Assembly: GCA_030765045.1 (NCBI GenBank) | Contig: CM060961.1 | Location: 143,970,538-144,034,537 of the forward strand | Source: Tenodera sinensis | Lineage: Eukaryota > Arthropoda > Insecta > Mantodea > Mantidae | Reading direction: 5' to 3' | Length of the DNA stretch: 64,000 nt | Part shown: positions 62,610 to 64,000 of the stretch, in pieces | Layout: each line of letters opens with the position of its first letter | How positions within the stretch are numbered: position 1 is the stretch's first letter | The notes under the pieces: generated by a model | Seen by the model: the letters and a program-made list of their open reading frames with translations, nothing else | Databases searched by the model: none | What the model was told of the DNA's origin: nothing | Translations under genes and position numbers: made by a program

Positions 62610-62958
62610 AAAGCCCGGATTTCTAAGCAAAATGCTTAACTTTTTTTATAGCTTTAAACGTAAACAGAAACTTCATAAGAAACACCTAGATGAGCAACTT
62701 TAACTATTTTTGTTTGTGCTTATTTATGCTTATTTCGCAGGAAAACGTTTTTGTTTACTTATTTTACGATGTTTAATTAAAACAGCATATTTTACCCAAA
62801 ACTGTAAATTTAAAAGTGCATTTTTCACAGTTATCCGTGATTTATCAATGACTCACTATTTTCTCGGTTAAATTGGCAAGAAAGAAGCACTAGTAATAGA
62901 CCGGTGTTGTGAAATCATATTGCGTGGAGAAAAATTACTTGCTGTGATTAGTAGAGTA

Positions 62959-63165
62959 AATTCATCAGTCACTTATCGCCTGAGATAACAAAATGATGTC
63001 ACAAACAAGCATGGTGATTCCCCGAGTTCCAAGCTGCAGCATTTAGTCCAGCAAGGTGTGCATGATTGCGTAGAGTGTCAACTCATCAGTCAGATATCTC
63101 AAGTATGTCATAAAGAAGGATGCTGATTCCCTGAGATCCGAGCTGCATCTTCTTGCGGCACGGTT
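62959..63165 (+). repeat. Tandem subterminal-like repeat before the terminal hAT
   Basis: Two units about 118 bp apart share TCATCAGTCA, then GATGTCA or TATGTCA, AAGNATGNTGATTCCC, and GAGCTGCA or AAGCTGCA (first at about 62966-63046, second at about 63083-63152). They lie just upstream of the transposase frame. The element's left TIR was not identified. Confidence 0.55.
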
Positions 63166-63182
63166 TTTAGTTCAGTTCGATA

Positions 63183-64000
63183 TTGCAGTTACGGAATGCC
63201 GCCCACAAAAGTCTCTCAGTCAGCTTTCCTACGCAAATGTGTGAACGAATTTGGAAACAAATATTTTCAGTGAAGATGGTAGTGTCTTATTTTGTTTGGT
63301 GTATGAAAAGAGTGTTTCTGCGAAGAAAAAAATGTGACACTGTGCAGCACATTAATACAACGCGGCATAAATAGAGGTTTAAGAATAAATCGAAGTTAAA
63401 CCAGCAACTGATTAAAGGCAATGTTGGTGAGCAATCGAGTTCTAGTGACACATTTTCCAAAGACTTATGTTTAGCATTAGTGGGTTCAGATATTCCATTA
63501 TATAAATTGAATAATGTGCACCTTCGTGTATTTTTAGAAAAATACACAAACAAGAGGGTGCCGGATGAATCTACATTGCGCAAAAACTATATGCCATAGT
63601 ATTTTCAAGAAGTGATTGGTAATATTCGGAATACACTGCAGCATGAAAACATATAGATTTCTATTGACAAAACCATAGATACATCGGGACAGTTCTGTAG
63701 TTGATGTTATGAAAACAGGTAGCAGATCATTTCTTCTGAATATACAAATACTCGAACAAGTAAATCATTCAACTGTTGCCAGATTTTTCAATGATGTTGT
63801 CTTGCTTGTGGCCAGAAGGGATACGGTATGACAATGTATTGCTATTTGTCAGTGATGCTGCCCCATATATTGTTAAAGCGGAAGCTGGATTAAAAGTCCT
63901 TTACCCTAAATTAGTTCACCTGACGTGCCTTGCTCATGATTTACATCATGTCGCTGAAACTGTTGGAAGCTATTATAAAGACGTGGATCTTCTTGTTTCT
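63183..64000 (+). pseudogene. hAT-like transposase pseudogene, cut by window end
   Basis: Frames in order. N-terminal BED-like finger remnant: RKKCDTVQHINTTRHK. Middle: SSSDTFSKDLCLALVGSDIP, LNNVHLRVFLEKYTNKRVPD and ESTLRKNYMP. Catalytic strand: ISIDKTIDTSGQF. Second catalytic block: AAPYIVKAEAGLKVLYPKLV and HLTCLAHDLHHVAET near 63860-63960. It matches CGGBP1-like hAT transposases. Several stops and shifts make it inactive; it continues past 64000. The finger's first Cys pair is not clear. Confidence 0.82.

Overview
The window is about 64 kb of AT-rich, repeat-dense animal DNA, almost certainly from an insect. The evidence is a multi-exon chitinase of insect layout (secreted GH18 domain, Pro/Thr linker, C-terminal CBM14), long introns full of degenerate transposons, and several tRNA-derived SINE families. 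The SINE types, the many hAT, mariner, pogo and Penelope copies and the intron sizes remind me of a cockroach or termite (Blattodea). That placement is an inference, not proved here. Only two host genes can be supported.

Gene 1 (minus strand, 24289 down to 1722) is a complete chitinase. I traced nine coding exons with GT/AG borders and consistent phases, giving 490 residues: signal peptide, the four GH18 motifs including the catalytic DxxDxDxE, a TEPPV-repeat linker and a six-cysteine CBM14. Its introns hold most of the elements in the left third of the window: mariner, pogo and hAT elements, Penelope-like (PLE) fragments, SINEs and two striking palindromes. Gene 2 (plus strand, 54681-55094) encodes a 137-residue COA1-like mitochondrial cytochrome-oxidase assembly factor. 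Its ATG lies just inside a spliced exon, so there is an upstream untranslated exon.

Between and beyond the genes the DNA is nested mobile elements, many with clean target-site duplications (TSDs): hAT elements at 14291-16864, 19909-21417, 36403-37483 and 63.2 kb to the end; a mariner at 25807-27036; a second mariner (27439-34922) split by a young Ty3/Gypsy-like LTR retrotransposon (27495-33720); a piggyBac deletion derivative at 43829-45892; a large pogo-like element (49554-52400) stuffed with a PLE inverted repeat and two hAT-like MITEs; RNase H-bearing LINE 3' ends at 40.0, 46.7 and 59.9 kb; and PLE fragments with GIY-YIG endonuclease remains at 41.7, 42.6 and 50.2 kb.

The observations most worth following are: a family of ultra-short (about 55-75 bp) SINE-like insertions with a (CACT)n tail, two of three copies having long perfect TSDs; a 47-bp palindromic insertion with a 16-bp TSD built from PLE-like termini; hammerhead-ribozyme-like cores shared by three PLE families; a 128-bp perfect spacerless palindrome in a chitinase intron; and a canonical -1 frameshift site (GGGAAAC plus stem) at the gag/protease overlap of the LTR element.
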